DNA of 64,000 nt from Leeuwenhoekiella marinoflava DSM 3653 (GCF_900129005.1 NZ_FQUN01000027.1:1-64000); one strand, 5' to 3'. Shown: positions 51,249-60,777, counted from the stretch's first letter. A program made the numbers and translations. The notes: generated from the sequence alone by a model not told the origin.

Positions 51249-52226
51249 TTAAGGCAGTTCTTCTGCTTTGCCTGTTTCTGCTTCGGGTTCCTGACCCCCT
51301 TTGATATATATTGAAGCCAGAATACCACCTGCTAACGACAAAACAATTACGGAAAGCGAAAGCCATTCGGGTATTTCTATCATATGCGAGAATATCATTT
51401 TTAAGCCTACAAAGGCGAGAATAACAACCAGACTGTAATGGATGTATTTGAATTTCTGAAGCATTCTGGATATTAGGAAATACATAGATCTCAATCCTAG
51501 AATGGCGAGTATGTTAGAGGTGAATACTAAAAACGGATCAGCTGTAATCGCCAGAATAGCCGGGATGCTGTCTAAAGCAAATAAAATATCTGTAAGTTCT
51601 ATAACAATAAGCGCTAAAAAAAGGGGAGTGGCTGCTTTTTTACCTTGGTCTAGAATAAAGAAATCGTGGCCTTCCATTCTGGGCGTTACGGGAAAAAGTT
51701 TTTTTACAGCTTTATAAACCGTGGATTCCTGAGGATCGTAATCGCTGTCATCAGATTTGAGCATGCGGTAAGCGGTAAACAGTAAAAAAGCACCAAACAC
51801 ATAAATAATCCATTCAAATTTATTGATGAGTGCAACTCCAAAAACGATCATCAAGGCTCTAAAAATAATAGCCCCCAGAATTCCCCAGAACAACACGCGA
51901 TGCTGATATTTAGGTGGAATTTTGAAAGAGGAAAAAATTACCGCAATTACAAAAACATTATCTATACTTAGGGATAATTCTATAAGATAGCCGGTGATGT
52001 ATTTTAAAACAGCTGTGTCTGGGTTGATGCCGGTAGGATTTTCAACCAGGCCATCATTAAAGAGCCAGTAAATTACTCCACTAAAAGCCATGGCAATACT
52101 AAACCAAACCGCCGTCCAAATTCCGGCTTCTTTAGTTCTTATAACGTGATCGTGTTTGTTAAAAACACCGAGATCAAGTGCAAGACAGATTAATATAAAA
52201 GCAATAAAAAATCCCCAGACAAGCAT
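51249..52226 (-). CDS. TerC-family membrane protein, Alx-like
   Basis: A 325-aa protein with eight or nine predicted membrane helices. The segments ELSLSIDNVFVIAVIFSSF (about 83-101) and DILFALDSIPAILAI (about 212-226), each with acidic residues inside the membrane, are the TerC signature and are thought to form a metal path; family members (MntP-like, Alx) handle Mn2+ and extracytoplasmic metallation. A soluble loop holds KSDDSDYDPQES. The start is near the usual VWGFFIAFILICLALDLGVF. It is transcribed alone on the reverse strand. Confidence 0.92.
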   Translation of the reverse strand: MLVWGFFIAFILICLALDLGVFNKHDHVIRTKEAGIWTAVWFSIAMAFSGVIYWLFNDGLVENPTGINPDTAVLKYITGYLIELSLSIDNVFVIAVIFSSFKIPPKYQHRVLFWGILGAIIFRALMIVFGVALINKFEWIIYVFGAFLLFTAYRMLKSDDSDYDPQESTVYKAVKKLFPVTPRMEGHDFFILDQGKKAATPLFLALIVIELTDILFALDSIPAILAITADPFLVFTSNILAILGLRSMYFLISRMLQKFKYIHYSLVVILAFVGLKMIFSHMIEIPEWLSLSVIVLSLAGGILASIYIKGGQEPEAETGKAEELP

Positions 52227-52473
52227 AAAACAAGTAGTTAATTAAGGCATTGTATATATAACACCTTTAGATTCATTTTGATAAATTAAAGCAATTTTAA
52301 TGAAACAAGCTCTAAAAATTATCTTTTTAAATCAGGTGTTGAAATCATCATATACCTACACAAAGTTACTATAGTTTATAGGTGTTCAAGAGGTTTAGGT
52401 TCTAAATTGCTGTTAAATAATTGTAGGTGTATGCGGTTCTGGATAACTTAAAGAAAATCCAAAAAAAAATCTA

Positions 52474-54441
52474 ATGAAAGCTTTAAATGTCACACAAAAA
52501 CTCATTCAAGATCACCTTATCGAAGGAAAACTAATTCCGGGAGAAGAAATAGGTCTTAAGATCGATCAAGCTTTATTACAGGATGCTACAGGAACACTGG
52601 TTCAGCTTGAACTGGAAGCTATGAATTTAGATAAAGCCAAGACTGAAGTAGCGGTGCAATATGTTGATCACAACCTGCTGCAAACCGATTTTAAAAATGC
52701 TGATGATCACGCTTTTTTGCAAAGCGCCGCACAGAAATTCGGATTGTGGTTCAGCAGACCCGGCAATGGGGTGAGCCATCCCGTACATATGGAACGTTTT
52801 GGGAAACCCGGAAAAACTTTAGTGGGGAGTGACAGTCACAGTTGTGCTGCCGGCTCTTTGGGTATGCTCGCTATAGGTACGGGCGGACTCGATGTCGCAG
52901 CTGCGATTGCGGGTCAACCGTATTTTGTAAAAATGCCTTTGGTTATGGGGGTTAAACTCACCGGTAAATTACCCGATTGGGTAAGTGCAAAAGATGTAAT
53001 TCTCGAAATGCTGAGACGTCATGATGTGAAAGGGGGCGTGGGTAAAATTATAGAATATTACGGAGAAGGGTTGAGCTGTTTGAGTGCAATGGATCGTCAT
53101 GTAATTGCCAATATGGGAGCAGAACTGGGCGCTACCACAACAGTTTTTCCCAGTGATCAGGAAACCAAACGTTTTTTAAAGACACAAGGACGAGAAGCGG
53201 ACTGGATTGAATTAGTGGCTGATGCTGATTGTGAGTACGATTTACACGAACATATTGAACTGGATAAACTGGTGCCGTTAATCGCGTTGCCTACAAGTCC
53301 GGGCAATGTAGTCCCTGTTAGCGAAGTTGCCGGAAAACCGATTTCTCAAGTCGTCATTGGTTCTTCTGCTAATCCCGGATTACGCGATTTCTGGATTGCG
53401 GGAGCTCTTGTAAAAGGAAAGTCCGTAAATCCGGATGTTTCTTTTGATGTAAACCCAACCAGCCGTCAGATCATTCAGAATATGATAGATACTAAAGCCT
53501 TTGCCAATCTGATTACAGCAGGAGCCCGTTTTCACCAGAGTGGGTGTATGGGCTGTATAGGTATGGGGCAAGCTCCTGCCAGCGGTACCATTAGCCTGCG
53601 TACCATGCCTCGTAATTTTCCGGATCGTTCCGGTACTAAAGACGATCAGGTGCATTTATGCAGTCCGGAAACTGCAGCAGCTTCAGCTTTAACCGGAAAA
53701 ATAACAGATCCCAGAGATTTAGAAAACCTATACGATATGCGTTATCCGCAATTTGAAGATCCGGAGATGCATATTATTAATGAAGATATGCTGGTTGCTC
53801 CCGTTGCAGATGGTAGTCAGGTAGAACTTAAAAAAGGGTCTAATATCAAGTCTTTACCGTATATAGAGGCTTTAAAAGATACTTATGAAGTTCCTGTACT
53901 TTTAAAAATGCAAGACAATATTTCTACAGACGAAATTCTAAAAGCAGGAGCAGAGGTATTACCCTTCCGCTCTAATTTGCCCGAAATCAGTAAATACAGT
54001 TATACCGTGATTGACGATACTTTTTACGATCGTGCTATGGAAACCAAAGCCAAAACCGGCGGACATATTGTGGTTGCCGGAGCAAATTATGCACAGGGAA
54101 GTAGTAGAGAGCATGCGGCTTTAGCTCCTAAATATTTAGGTCAAGTTGCGGTGATCGCAAAAAGTTATGCCCGTATCGCTTGGCAAAACCTGGTGAATTT
54201 TGGAATTCTTCCTTTAGAGTTTGAAAATCCTGATGACCTAGAAAAAATAGAACAGGGAGATATGGTAGTGTTTAAAGATTTACGCCAATTCATCAAGGAC
54301 AAGAAGACTATAGAAGTTCGTATCAAAAAGAAAACCGGTGAACTTTCGATACCTACAAAACATTCTTTAAGTGAGCGCCAAATTAGAGTATTGCTTATAG
54401 GAGGTATCATCAACGACTTTAAAGAAAAGCTTTCCGCTTAA
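52474..54441 (+). CDS. Aconitate hydratase, Aquifex type
   Basis: A 655-aa 4Fe-4S enzyme interconverting citrate and isocitrate. The cluster ligands are the Cys of GSDSHSCAAGSLGML (about 118-132) and the two Cys of GCMGCIGMGQAP (about 355-366). The C-terminal swivel domain carries GSSREHAALAPKY (about 544-556). The length of about 655 aa and absence of the long N-terminal extension fit the putative Aquifex-type aconitase (TIGR01342) rather than the 750-aa or larger AcnA/AcnB. It could also act on a related substrate such as isopropylmalate. It is monocistronic. Confidence 0.87.
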   Translation: MKALNVTQKLIQDHLIEGKLIPGEEIGLKIDQALLQDATGTLVQLELEAMNLDKAKTEVAVQYVDHNLLQTDFKNADDHAFLQSAAQKFGLWFSRPGNGVSHPVHMERFGKPGKTLVGSDSHSCAAGSLGMLAIGTGGLDVAAAIAGQPYFVKMPLVMGVKLTGKLPDWVSAKDVILEMLRRHDVKGGVGKIIEYYGEGLSCLSAMDRHVIANMGAELGATTTVFPSDQETKRFLKTQGREADWIELVADADCEYDLHEHIELDKLVPLIALPTSPGNVVPVSEVAGKPISQVVIGSSANPGLRDFWIAGALVKGKSVNPDVSFDVNPTSRQIIQNMIDTKAFANLITAGARFHQSGCMGCIGMGQAPASGTISLRTMPRNFPDRSGTKDDQVHLCSPETAAASALTGKITDPRDLENLYDMRYPQFEDPEMHIINEDMLVAPVADGSQVELKKGSNIKSLPYIEALKDTYEVPVLLKMQDNISTDEILKAGAEVLPFRSNLPEISKYSYTVIDDTFYDRAMETKAKTGGHIVVAGANYAQGSSREHAALAPKYLGQVAVIAKSYARIAWQNLVNFGILPLEFENPDDLEKIEQGDMVVFKDLRQFIKDKKTIEVRIKKKTGELSIPTKHSLSERQIRVLLIGGIINDFKEKLSA

Positions 54442-54634
54442 AATATTTAAGAATGATGAGTTAACAGGGATACCATTTCGAGATTCTTAAGGCGATAAAG
54501 ATGCTCTAAACAACACTTGGATTATCTTATAAATGCGTTAATGCCTTGTCGTTATTAGTTGATCCATGCTACATTTGGTATCCGTTTAAAACATGTACTG
54601 CGTAATCAACCCCGTGCAGTATGGAACTAAAACT

Positions 54635-55480
54635 ATGAGCGAAGAAGAAGTTAAACAGCAACATATAGATCAGGAATTGGAGAAATCTGAAATTTCTGAA
54701 GAATCACAGGCTAAAAGTCACGGCGAGATTTTAAAAGAGCAAATCTGTGAAGGAAAAAAAATCTATACCCTAAGCACCAGCAGTGTTTTGATGAGTTCGC
54801 TTACTGCTGGTTTAGAGTTGGGTTTCAGTTATATGATGCTGTGTAGTGTGTTTTATTTTTTCTCAGATTCCTTACCCGAAGCAAGTCTGTTCAAGATAAT
54901 CGCATTGGTTTATCCATTAGGGTTTATTCTTGTTGTTCTGGGGCAATCTATTTTATTTACGGAGCAAACCTCCTTACTCACGTTACCTGTTTTAAACCAA
55001 AAACAAAGTTTACTGAGTTTATTACGAATCTGGGGTCTGGTGGTACTGGGAAATTTAATAGGAGGGTGGATGATCGCACTTGTTATGCTATGGCTGGGAC
55101 CCAAGCTTCATATTTTTGATACAGAAACGATTGTAACTATAGGAACTCATGTGGCAGATTATTCGTTACCTGTTATTTTAGTTAGTGCAATCTTAGCAGG
55201 TTGGATGATGGGCTTGTTATCGTGGTTGGTAACCTCTTCAAAAGATACCGTAAGCCGTATCATCATTATATTTTTAATTACCGCAACCATGGCATTTGCC
55301 GGTTTGCATCACAGTATTATAGGTAATATTGAAGTATTTAGCGCCTATCTTTTAGGTCCGGAACTTACTTTAGGCAGATACATCTGGGTACAATCAACAG
55401 CCTTGATAGGTAATGCTATAGGTGGAGCCTTTTTTGTTGCATTGCTGAAATACAGAGCTTTTGTAAACAATGTGAATTAA
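54635..55480 (+). CDS. Formate/nitrite channel, FNT family
   Basis: A protein of about 281 aa with six membrane helices and the FNT fold. The two pore-lining half helices are in GLELGFSYM and NLIGGWMIALV/GNAIGGAFFVA; AGLHHSIIGNIEVFSAYLLGPEL holds the conserved His near the pore. The N-terminal 40 residues are soluble and acidic (EEEVKQQHIDQELEKSEISEE). The start is set at 54635 since the frame from 54593 adds 14 residues without conservation. The transported anion cannot be told from sequence. Confidence 0.85.
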   Translation: MSEEEVKQQHIDQELEKSEISEESQAKSHGEILKEQICEGKKIYTLSTSSVLMSSLTAGLELGFSYMMLCSVFYFFSDSLPEASLFKIIALVYPLGFILVVLGQSILFTEQTSLLTLPVLNQKQSLLSLLRIWGLVVLGNLIGGWMIALVMLWLGPKLHIFDTETIVTIGTHVADYSLPVILVSAILAGWMMGLLSWLVTSSKDTVSRIIIIFLITATMAFAGLHHSIIGNIEVFSAYLLGPELTLGRYIWVQSTALIGNAIGGAFFVALLKYRAFVNNVN

Positions 55481-55526
55481 AAGTCTTAAATTAAGGTAGT
55501 TGTCGTTAATTAAATAAACAGTTGTT

Positions 55527-56084
55527 ATGAAACTAGGAGTCGGATTATTAATGGTACTGATTTTGGTCTCTTGTGGAAGCTCTAAAAACAGGGATGCCAC
55601 TACCAATGAAAGCCTGAATGAATGGATAGCCAATAAGTCTTTTGAAATCGAATCTGATTTTGCCATGCCAATGAATACGATGGCGGTAAGTGCCGTGCTC
55701 AACAGTAACATTTTGGGTCCCGGAAACAATTCAGGACAAATAAGTCTTATTGGTAATGCAAACTATCTGCGGGTTAAAGGGGATAGCATTTATGCAGAAT
55801 TACCATTTTTTGGAGAACGCAGAATGGGAGGCGGTTACAACAGTAGAGATACCGGGATTCATGTGAAAGATCTTGCCAAAAATTATAAGGTAACTACAAA
55901 ACGCGGCATGTATGTAATTACCTTTTCAGCGAAAGACAAACAAGGTAATGAAGCTTATGATTTTATCATCAATTTAAGTCCGAATCTAAATGTTGATTTT
56001 TCGGTAAACAGCACCCAACGTACCGTAATTCAGTTTCGCGGTACTGTAGCTGAACTTCAAGCAAAAGAGGAAGATTCAGAATAA
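55527..56084 (+). CDS. DUF4251 lipoprotein
   Basis: A 185-aa protein with a lipoprotein signal (MKLGVGLLMVLILVSCGSSK, lipidated Cys16). The mature part fits DUF4251: MNTMAVSAVLNSNILGPG near 50, LRVKGDSIYAELPFFGERR near 82 and ITFSAKDKQGNEAYDFIINL near 130, a beta-rich domain. It is common in Bacteroidota and its role is unknown. It is 46 bases after the FNT gene in the same direction, so cotranscription is possible. Confidence 0.82.
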   Translation: MKLGVGLLMVLILVSCGSSKNRDATTNESLNEWIANKSFEIESDFAMPMNTMAVSAVLNSNILGPGNNSGQISLIGNANYLRVKGDSIYAELPFFGERRMGGGYNSRDTGIHVKDLAKNYKVTTKRGMYVITFSAKDKQGNEAYDFIINLSPNLNVDFSVNSTQRTVIQFRGTVAELQAKEEDSE

Positions 56085-56106
56085 TCAGATAATTAAGTTT
56101 TTATAC

Positions 56107-56286
56107 TTAAGGTTTTTTGGTCACAAAGGGAACCAATAAAGAAGCCATAGCGCCAACAACAATACCGCCAATAACACCAAGTTTTAGAGAATTTACGAGT
56201 TTGTGAGAATCCAAATAGTAAAAACCGAATACGAAGATTAGGACAGCTATAAATGTAATTAGGAAGATTTTGATACGTGAGCTCAT
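56107..56286 (-). CDS. 59-aa two-helix membrane protein
   Basis: A 59-aa protein read from ATG at 56286 to a TAA at 56107: MSSRIKIFLITFIAVLIFVF, then GFYYLDSHKLVNSLKLG and VIGGIVVGAMASLLVPFVTK with KP at the end. Two hydrophobic segments of 16-20 residues are separated by a polar loop. The open frame, plausible start context and hydrophobic pattern suggest a real gene, but it is too short for strong proof. It converges on the DUF4251 gene. Function unknown. Confidence 0.6.
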   Translation of the reverse strand: MSSRIKIFLITFIAVLIFVFGFYYLDSHKLVNSLKLGVIGGIVVGAMASLLVPFVTKKP

Positions 56287-57073
56287 AATACTAATATTTG
56301 ATTTTATTGTAAATTACAAAAGCTCCATCAGCTATTCTTAGAATTCATTAGGTATCAATTAATTTTAAGAATAAAATAGGATAAGCCATAGCTCAACGTT
56401 AAAAACAATTAATAAATAGCAGGGTATGGCAATTAGTAGTATATAAAAGAAAACATGTTTTAAATAATTCTATTTTACATAATGTAAATTATAGTTCAAT
56501 TATACTATAGTAAATTAAATTGCTTGCATTAATACAGATATGGCAACCGCTTGAGCTGTTACATATCGTTCGTAATAACGACACTTGATAAAACCTAAGT
56601 ATTACTGAGCTTATCGAAGTCCGACTTAATCTAGCGTAAACTCGTATATCACTAAAGAATAATAAATTCGTCTATTCTGTACAATGATTCAGAAATTTTT
56701 AAATACACGATTCTCAGGGAATGGCTTTTTACGTTTTTTTGTCATCCTGAATTCATTTCAGGATCGCATCCAATTTTCCTTATGAGTATGTCACACTGTG
56801 CTTGTTGAAGTGTAGTTAAGATGCAGTCGCGATTCAAGCACAGTAAGAATATCCCCATGACTTTTCGAAATCTATTAAAGTTATTTCGAGCGTAGTCGAG
56901 AAATCACATAATAACTAAAAAAATTCCTTCGGAATGACTGGCACTATTTCTTCACCTTATTAAAACTAAAAAAATAGTTTAATATTTTGTTGCTTTATTG
57001 GGCTCGAATTTTTAAACAGACTTCCTTTGAAATCTAATTTAAGTAGCTTAACAATTCCATATTGATTCGTTAC
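56287..57073. other. Gene-free region with palindromic intergenic repeats
   Basis: About 790 bases without a convincing gene. It holds ATCCTGAA (56744-56751) and TTCAGGAT (56757-56764), a perfect 8-bp stem with a 5-base loop, and TTTCGAGCGTAGTCGAGAAA near 56884, of the kind scattered between genes in many Bacteroidota, plus CTGAGCTTATCGAAGTC near 56606. The rest is low-complexity AT-rich sequence. Probably decayed or repetitive DNA. Confidence 0.55.
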
Positions 57074-58720
57074 CTAGATCTCGGCTAAAAGTTCTTGAGC
57101 CGCTACCCCTACTCCATTAGGATCTAAAGCGACGGCCTTGTTAAGGACCTCTTTTGCTTTCTGGGTATTTCCGATGGCGATATAGGATTCCCCCAGGTGT
57201 TTGTACGCATTTGCGGAATCTGGAAATAGGTTTAAAACCGTAGCAAATACCTGTATCGCGGCTTGTAATTGCGGTCCGCGCCCACTTTGCAGCAAGAGGT
57301 TTCCCTGTTTGATGAGTTCGTTCTCAAAATCACAAAAGGCATACAACGGATCCTGAATCATTTTAGGGAGTTCTTCCGCCAGTTTATGGGTTTGCCCTGA
57401 GAAATACAGTTCTTTTACGTAATCCATCGGCCTGGGTTTAAAATCGGGTTCATCAAAGGCTAATGCGGCTTCTAATACCGGATCCTGATTGGTACGGTAC
57501 TCCTCAAAAGTCATCGCAACCGGAAGACTCGGATTCATCCATTCAGCATTTTCCAGAGCGGGTTTGTCCTGCCACCATAAATAGGATACTGCGATCTCGA
57601 TACCGCTATTGGGCAGGGTTACCGGACGGTTATCGCCCCAGAAATTGAGGTTTTCTGCGGTGGGCTCTCCCACAAAAATAACATTGGTATAGTTGTCGAG
57701 TTCGTTTACCAGATTCTGACAGGCGGAAAAGGTTCGTTTTCCGATGATTACAAACAGCTTTCCTAGCTGATTGATCTGTTCCGTTTGAAGGAGTTCTTTG
57801 ATGATGTCTTTATTCAGGTAGTTGTTACCACCACCGTTTAACCGCAAATCAATGATCAGTTTTTGGGCATTCTTTGCTACCACTTCCTCTAAAACACGTG
57901 CGTAAAAATCCTTAGTAGATTCTTCCGGTTCATCCTGAATTCTGCTGTGCCTTACGTATACCGCCTGCTCCCCGGCTAAAAATTCTACAACATACACCTT
58001 ATCCAGCTGCTGTAAATACAAGGGGGTGGTATTCTGATCTCTTGCCGATAGCCAGTTTTCATCCGGAGTTACAAAACCATGATCTGTGGGTACGCCTGCT
58101 CCTTTTGGCAATGCCGTAAAGGTTTGGTTGAAGACCTTACCGTTTTTCTCCAGCTTGAGGGTTATTTCTTGCTGCAGGTTTTGAGTTAGGTGTTGCGCGT
58201 GTACGATTTCCGGATAGCGCAGGTTGTTGATGCCATAGGCTTTAAAATACTGTGCGTTCTCCGCCGGGACTGTGGGTTCAATGGCTTGTAGGGCTTCTGC
58301 AATGGGGGTGCCTGCTACGGCCAGTACCTTCGCTCCTACTGCTTCCGGATAGTCTTTGTGGGTACCTTCCATATAAATACCATCCTTAAATGCATATAAG
58401 TTGAATGGAAATTGAGCAAATACGACCGGTTTTTGCCAAAAACTCAGGTGTGTATGTCCGTATTTGAATGAGGCAACCAATCGGGAAATCCCCACGATGA
58501 TTTCGTGTTCCTGCAAATTCGGGATGTCGTCGTAGAGCGTTTGTACTTCTTTGTCAAAGGCTTCCGGAGTGGTTTTTACAAATAGAAAGGGATAGTCCTC
58601 GTGAAGGGTATTTTGAAAAAACCGAAGGTCTTCCTGCCATTGTGTTTCACTTAACTTTTCTTGAGCAGACAACTGAAGGGCCAGGAATAGATTGAGTATA
58701 AAGAGTATTAATTTAACCAT
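57074..58720 (-). CDS. S41-type peptidase-like protein with TPR tail
   Basis: A 548-aa protein with a signal peptide ending near LSAQ (residue 19). The core resembles the S41 (Tricorn/CtpA) peptidase fold: KLIIDLRLNGGGNNYLN near 288-304 and LFVIIGKRTFSACQNLVNEL near 323-342, with the candidate nucleophile Ser in FSACQ and an acidic YTNVIFVGEPTAEN after it. A typical S41 Lys is not certain. The C-terminal 90 residues have TPR-like repeats (AIQVFATVLNLFPDSANAYKHLGESY). It is periplasmic or surface exposed. It is divergent from the LuxR gene, whose two inverted repeats lie in the shared spacer. Confidence 0.75.
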   Translation of the reverse strand: MVKLILFILNLFLALQLSAQEKLSETQWQEDLRFFQNTLHEDYPFLFVKTTPEAFDKEVQTLYDDIPNLQEHEIIVGISRLVASFKYGHTHLSFWQKPVVFAQFPFNLYAFKDGIYMEGTHKDYPEAVGAKVLAVAGTPIAEALQAIEPTVPAENAQYFKAYGINNLRYPEIVHAQHLTQNLQQEITLKLEKNGKVFNQTFTALPKGAGVPTDHGFVTPDENWLSARDQNTTPLYLQQLDKVYVVEFLAGEQAVYVRHSRIQDEPEESTKDFYARVLEEVVAKNAQKLIIDLRLNGGGNNYLNKDIIKELLQTEQINQLGKLFVIIGKRTFSACQNLVNELDNYTNVIFVGEPTAENLNFWGDNRPVTLPNSGIEIAVSYLWWQDKPALENAEWMNPSLPVAMTFEEYRTNQDPVLEAALAFDEPDFKPRPMDYVKELYFSGQTHKLAEELPKMIQDPLYAFCDFENELIKQGNLLLQSGRGPQLQAAIQVFATVLNLFPDSANAYKHLGESYIAIGNTQKAKEVLNKAVALDPNGVGVAAQELLAEI

Positions 58721-58789
58721 CGTTATTTTGATTGATGAATGCGTAATAAATTGCCAAGGGGCACCCCTAAAAGGTATTAAAACAAAACA

Positions 58790-58846
58790 GCTTTTGACTT
58801 CTAAGCAAGCCTGATAACATTTAAATGTCGATTATCGAGTAAAGAT
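58790..58846 (+). repeat. Copy 3 of the dispersed element
   Basis: It contains GCTTTTGACTTCTAAGCAAG, then CCTGATAACATTTAAATG and the near-palindrome TCGATTATCGAG followed by TAAAGAT. It aligns over about 57 bases with copy 2 and lies upstream of the LuxR gene in the same direction. Confidence 0.8.
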
Positions 58847-58869
58847 ATGGTTATCAAAAGGGTATTGTG

Positions 58870-58947
58870 CTACCCTTGCGAGTAGTTTTGAAGAATCACC
58901 GGTTGCACAAGAAGCATTTAGACCGTTAAAACTACCCTCAGGAGTAG
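58870..58947. promoter_or_regulatory. Two CTACCC-N4-GAGTAG inverted repeats before the LuxR gene
   Basis: CTACCCTTGCGAGTAG (58870-58885) and CTACCCTCAGGAGTAG (58932-58947), 62 bases apart, share CTAC and GTAG arms and both are followed by TTT. They lie in the divergent spacer between the S41-type gene and the LuxR gene. The second ends 13 bases before the -7 element, a fitting place for activator binding. Autoregulation by the LuxR protein is inference. Confidence 0.6.
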
Positions 58948-58960
58948 TTTGTAGAAAACT

Positions 58961-58968
58961 TATATTTG
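58961..58968 (+). promoter_or_regulatory. -7 element of the LuxR gene
   Basis: TATATTTG matches TAnnTTTG exactly and ends 5 bases before the ATG at 58974, so the transcript would be nearly leaderless if this is the promoter. No -33 element at standard distance is seen; the inverted repeat at 58932-58947 occupies that place. Confidence 0.45.
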
Positions 58969-58973
58969 TTAGT

Positions 58974-59732
58974 ATGGCAGACCTTAATTCTTTTTTCTCG
59001 CTTAAAAACAGCATCAAAACGCTAACAGATACCGATAAACGGCAAACCGCAAATTATCTTGAAGTTGTAGAGGCGTTTACCAGAACGACCTATCAAAGTG
59101 TTTATGTAATTGATTATGAGCAAAAAGGATTTGAATATGCATCGGATAATCCGTTGTTTTTATGCGGAAATACAGCTGCGGAAGTGCAAGAAATGGGTTA
59201 TGCCTTTTATTTTAAGTACGTGCCGCAAGCCGATTTAGAACTTCTGCTGAAAATTAATACCATCGGGTTTGATTTTTATGAAACCAAACCTCTTGAAGAA
59301 CGGAAGGAATATAGCATTTCTTATGATTTTCATTTAAAAACGGAAGCCGGTAAAACGCTGCTGATCAACCAAAGCCTGACGCCGCTTTTTTTAACCGAAA
59401 GCGGAAAAATCTGGAAGGCCATTTGTTTTGTATCCCTGTCAACCCAACAGCAGTCGGGTAATATCACGATTACCCAAAAAGGCAGTACTGAAAAGCGCAT
59501 CTATGATTTAGCAACGGATTGCTGGAAAACGGTAGAAAAAATTGAACTTACCAAACGGGAACAGGAAATCCTGCACTATGCGATGAGAGGTTATGCCATT
59601 ACTGAAATTGCAGAACTGCTTTATATTTCATCCAATACGGTGAAATTTCATCGTAAAAAATTGTTTGAAAAGTTGGGCGTTTCGACGATTTATGAAGCGA
59701 TCTCGTATGCTACGGTGAATAAGTTGATGTGA
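58974..59732 (+). CDS. LuxR-family regulator with PAS-like N-domain
   Basis: A 252-aa protein. Residues about 20-160 look like a PAS-type sensor (YLEVVEAFTRTTYQSVYVIDYEQKGFEYAS, then FYFKYVPQADLELLLKI). The C-terminal LuxR helix-turn-helix is KLTKREQEILHYAMRGY-like (ELTKREQEILHYAMRGYAI, about 190-208) with LYISSNTVKFHRKKLFEKLGV (about 215-236). No receiver domain, so the signal is sensed directly by the N-domain or not known. It is divergent from the S41-type gene and likely regulates that gene and itself through the CTACCC-N4-GAGTAG repeats. Confidence 0.88.
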   Translation: MADLNSFFSLKNSIKTLTDTDKRQTANYLEVVEAFTRTTYQSVYVIDYEQKGFEYASDNPLFLCGNTAAEVQEMGYAFYFKYVPQADLELLLKINTIGFDFYETKPLEERKEYSISYDFHLKTEAGKTLLINQSLTPLFLTESGKIWKAICFVSLSTQQQSGNITITQKGSTEKRIYDLATDCWKTVEKIELTKREQEILHYAMRGYAITEIAELLYISSNTVKFHRKKLFEKLGVSTIYEAISYATVNKLM

Positions 59733-60777
59733 GTTTGGAGCTGATTTCAAGTTTATTTGAATGTGCCTATATCTATAGCATGTTCTGTTCATTTTCTTTA
59801 CTCAAACTTCTCAAAAGTTAGTTTAAGTAATGCTTTACTTGGAGCTGTGCATTTGGCTTCCTGCGGTCGTTGGATGCAGAAAAGAAAAGACCCTTTTTAA
59901 TCTGTAGTTTTTATTGATTTTAATTGGTCAGCTTGAATGTGCCTATACCTATAGCGTGTTCTGTTCATTTTCTTTACTCGTGGCATTTTAATTTTCTCGG
60001 GAACTCGTGAATCTCCTGTCGTCGATTTAGCTCGCTGTTGTTCATTGGTTTTTGAGCTCGTGAACCTCCAGTCGGTTTGCTTCAGACCTCTACGAGTTAG
60101 GGAAATCACTGTTCTCTTTGAGCAGTGCATTTGGCTTCCTGCAGTCGTCGGATGCAGAAAAGAAAAGACACCCTCGCTTAGGAATTTTTCGCCTTATGGG
60201 CGAAAACCAGCTTGTCAGCTCCGCGTCGCTATTGCTCCTGAATCTCGGAGCTATCTGCAGCTATTCTGAACCGAGGGATTGTAATTCGTTTAACCCTTCG
60301 GGTATGAATAATTGTAGATAACAATTTTAAAATCTTAAGATCAAGCTCTCTTCTCCGGCGGGAGAAGGGTTGGGAATGAGGAGATGTTTTTGAGTTAGGA
60401 TAAGCTTAGTTTCTACATCATGTTCTGTTCATTTTCTTTACTCGTGGATTTTAATTTTCTCGGAACTCGTGAATCTCCTGACGTCGGTTTAGCTCGTGCC
60501 ATTTTAATTTCTCGGGAACTCGTGAATTTCCTGACGTCTATAAGGCTAAAGCGTAAAATTTAATCAAAGTTCTGGTATTGATTGTTATCAAATGAAACCT
60601 AGCTTTTAAAGTATTTGGTTGGAGTATCTGGGAAGCGGTATGCCGGAGGTATCATGGAGGTATCATGGGCTTTTCATGGGCGTATCCCCGGGTGAAGGTC
60701 GGGTGAAGGTCGGGTGAACCTCGGGTGAACTGCGGGTCAACCTGGTTATAGGAAGCGTTGAGATTTTGAGAAAAGGC
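59733..60777. other. Gene-free region with several repeat families
   Basis: No convincing gene in about 1045 bases. A repeat containing TGTTCTGTTCATTTTCTTTA occurs at 59757-59810, 59934-60040 and 60414-60540, partly followed by GGGAACTCGTGAATCTCCTG. A second, 52-base repeat (GCATTTGGCTTCCTGC and GGATGCAGAAAAGAAAAGA) occurs at 59841-59890 and 60119-60170. An 11-base tandem array lies at 60645-60744. Short frames here are repeat-derived and were not called. Confidence 0.6.
60645..60744. repeat. 11-bp tandem array of about nine units
   Basis: Units in order: GGAGGTATCAT twice (60645-60666), GGGCTTTTCAT (60667-60677), GGGCGTATCCCC (12 bases), GGGTGAAGGTC twice (60690-60711), GGGTGAACCTC, GGGTGAACTGC and GGGTCAACCTG. 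The GGG/GGA start recurs every 11 bases. It lies about 35 bases beyond the 3' end of the DUF6266 gene. Five consecutive units share GGGTSAA. The role is unknown. Confidence 0.8.

Noticed and set aside
59897-60321. Several short frames of 60-77 codons on both strands
   Set aside because: They lie in repeats, overlap one another on both strands and share text with the repeat copy at 61.8 kb, so they are not likely to be genes.
60645-60744. CRISPR array
   Set aside because: The units are 11 bases and directly adjacent without unique spacers, and no cas gene is present, so it is a tandem repeat.
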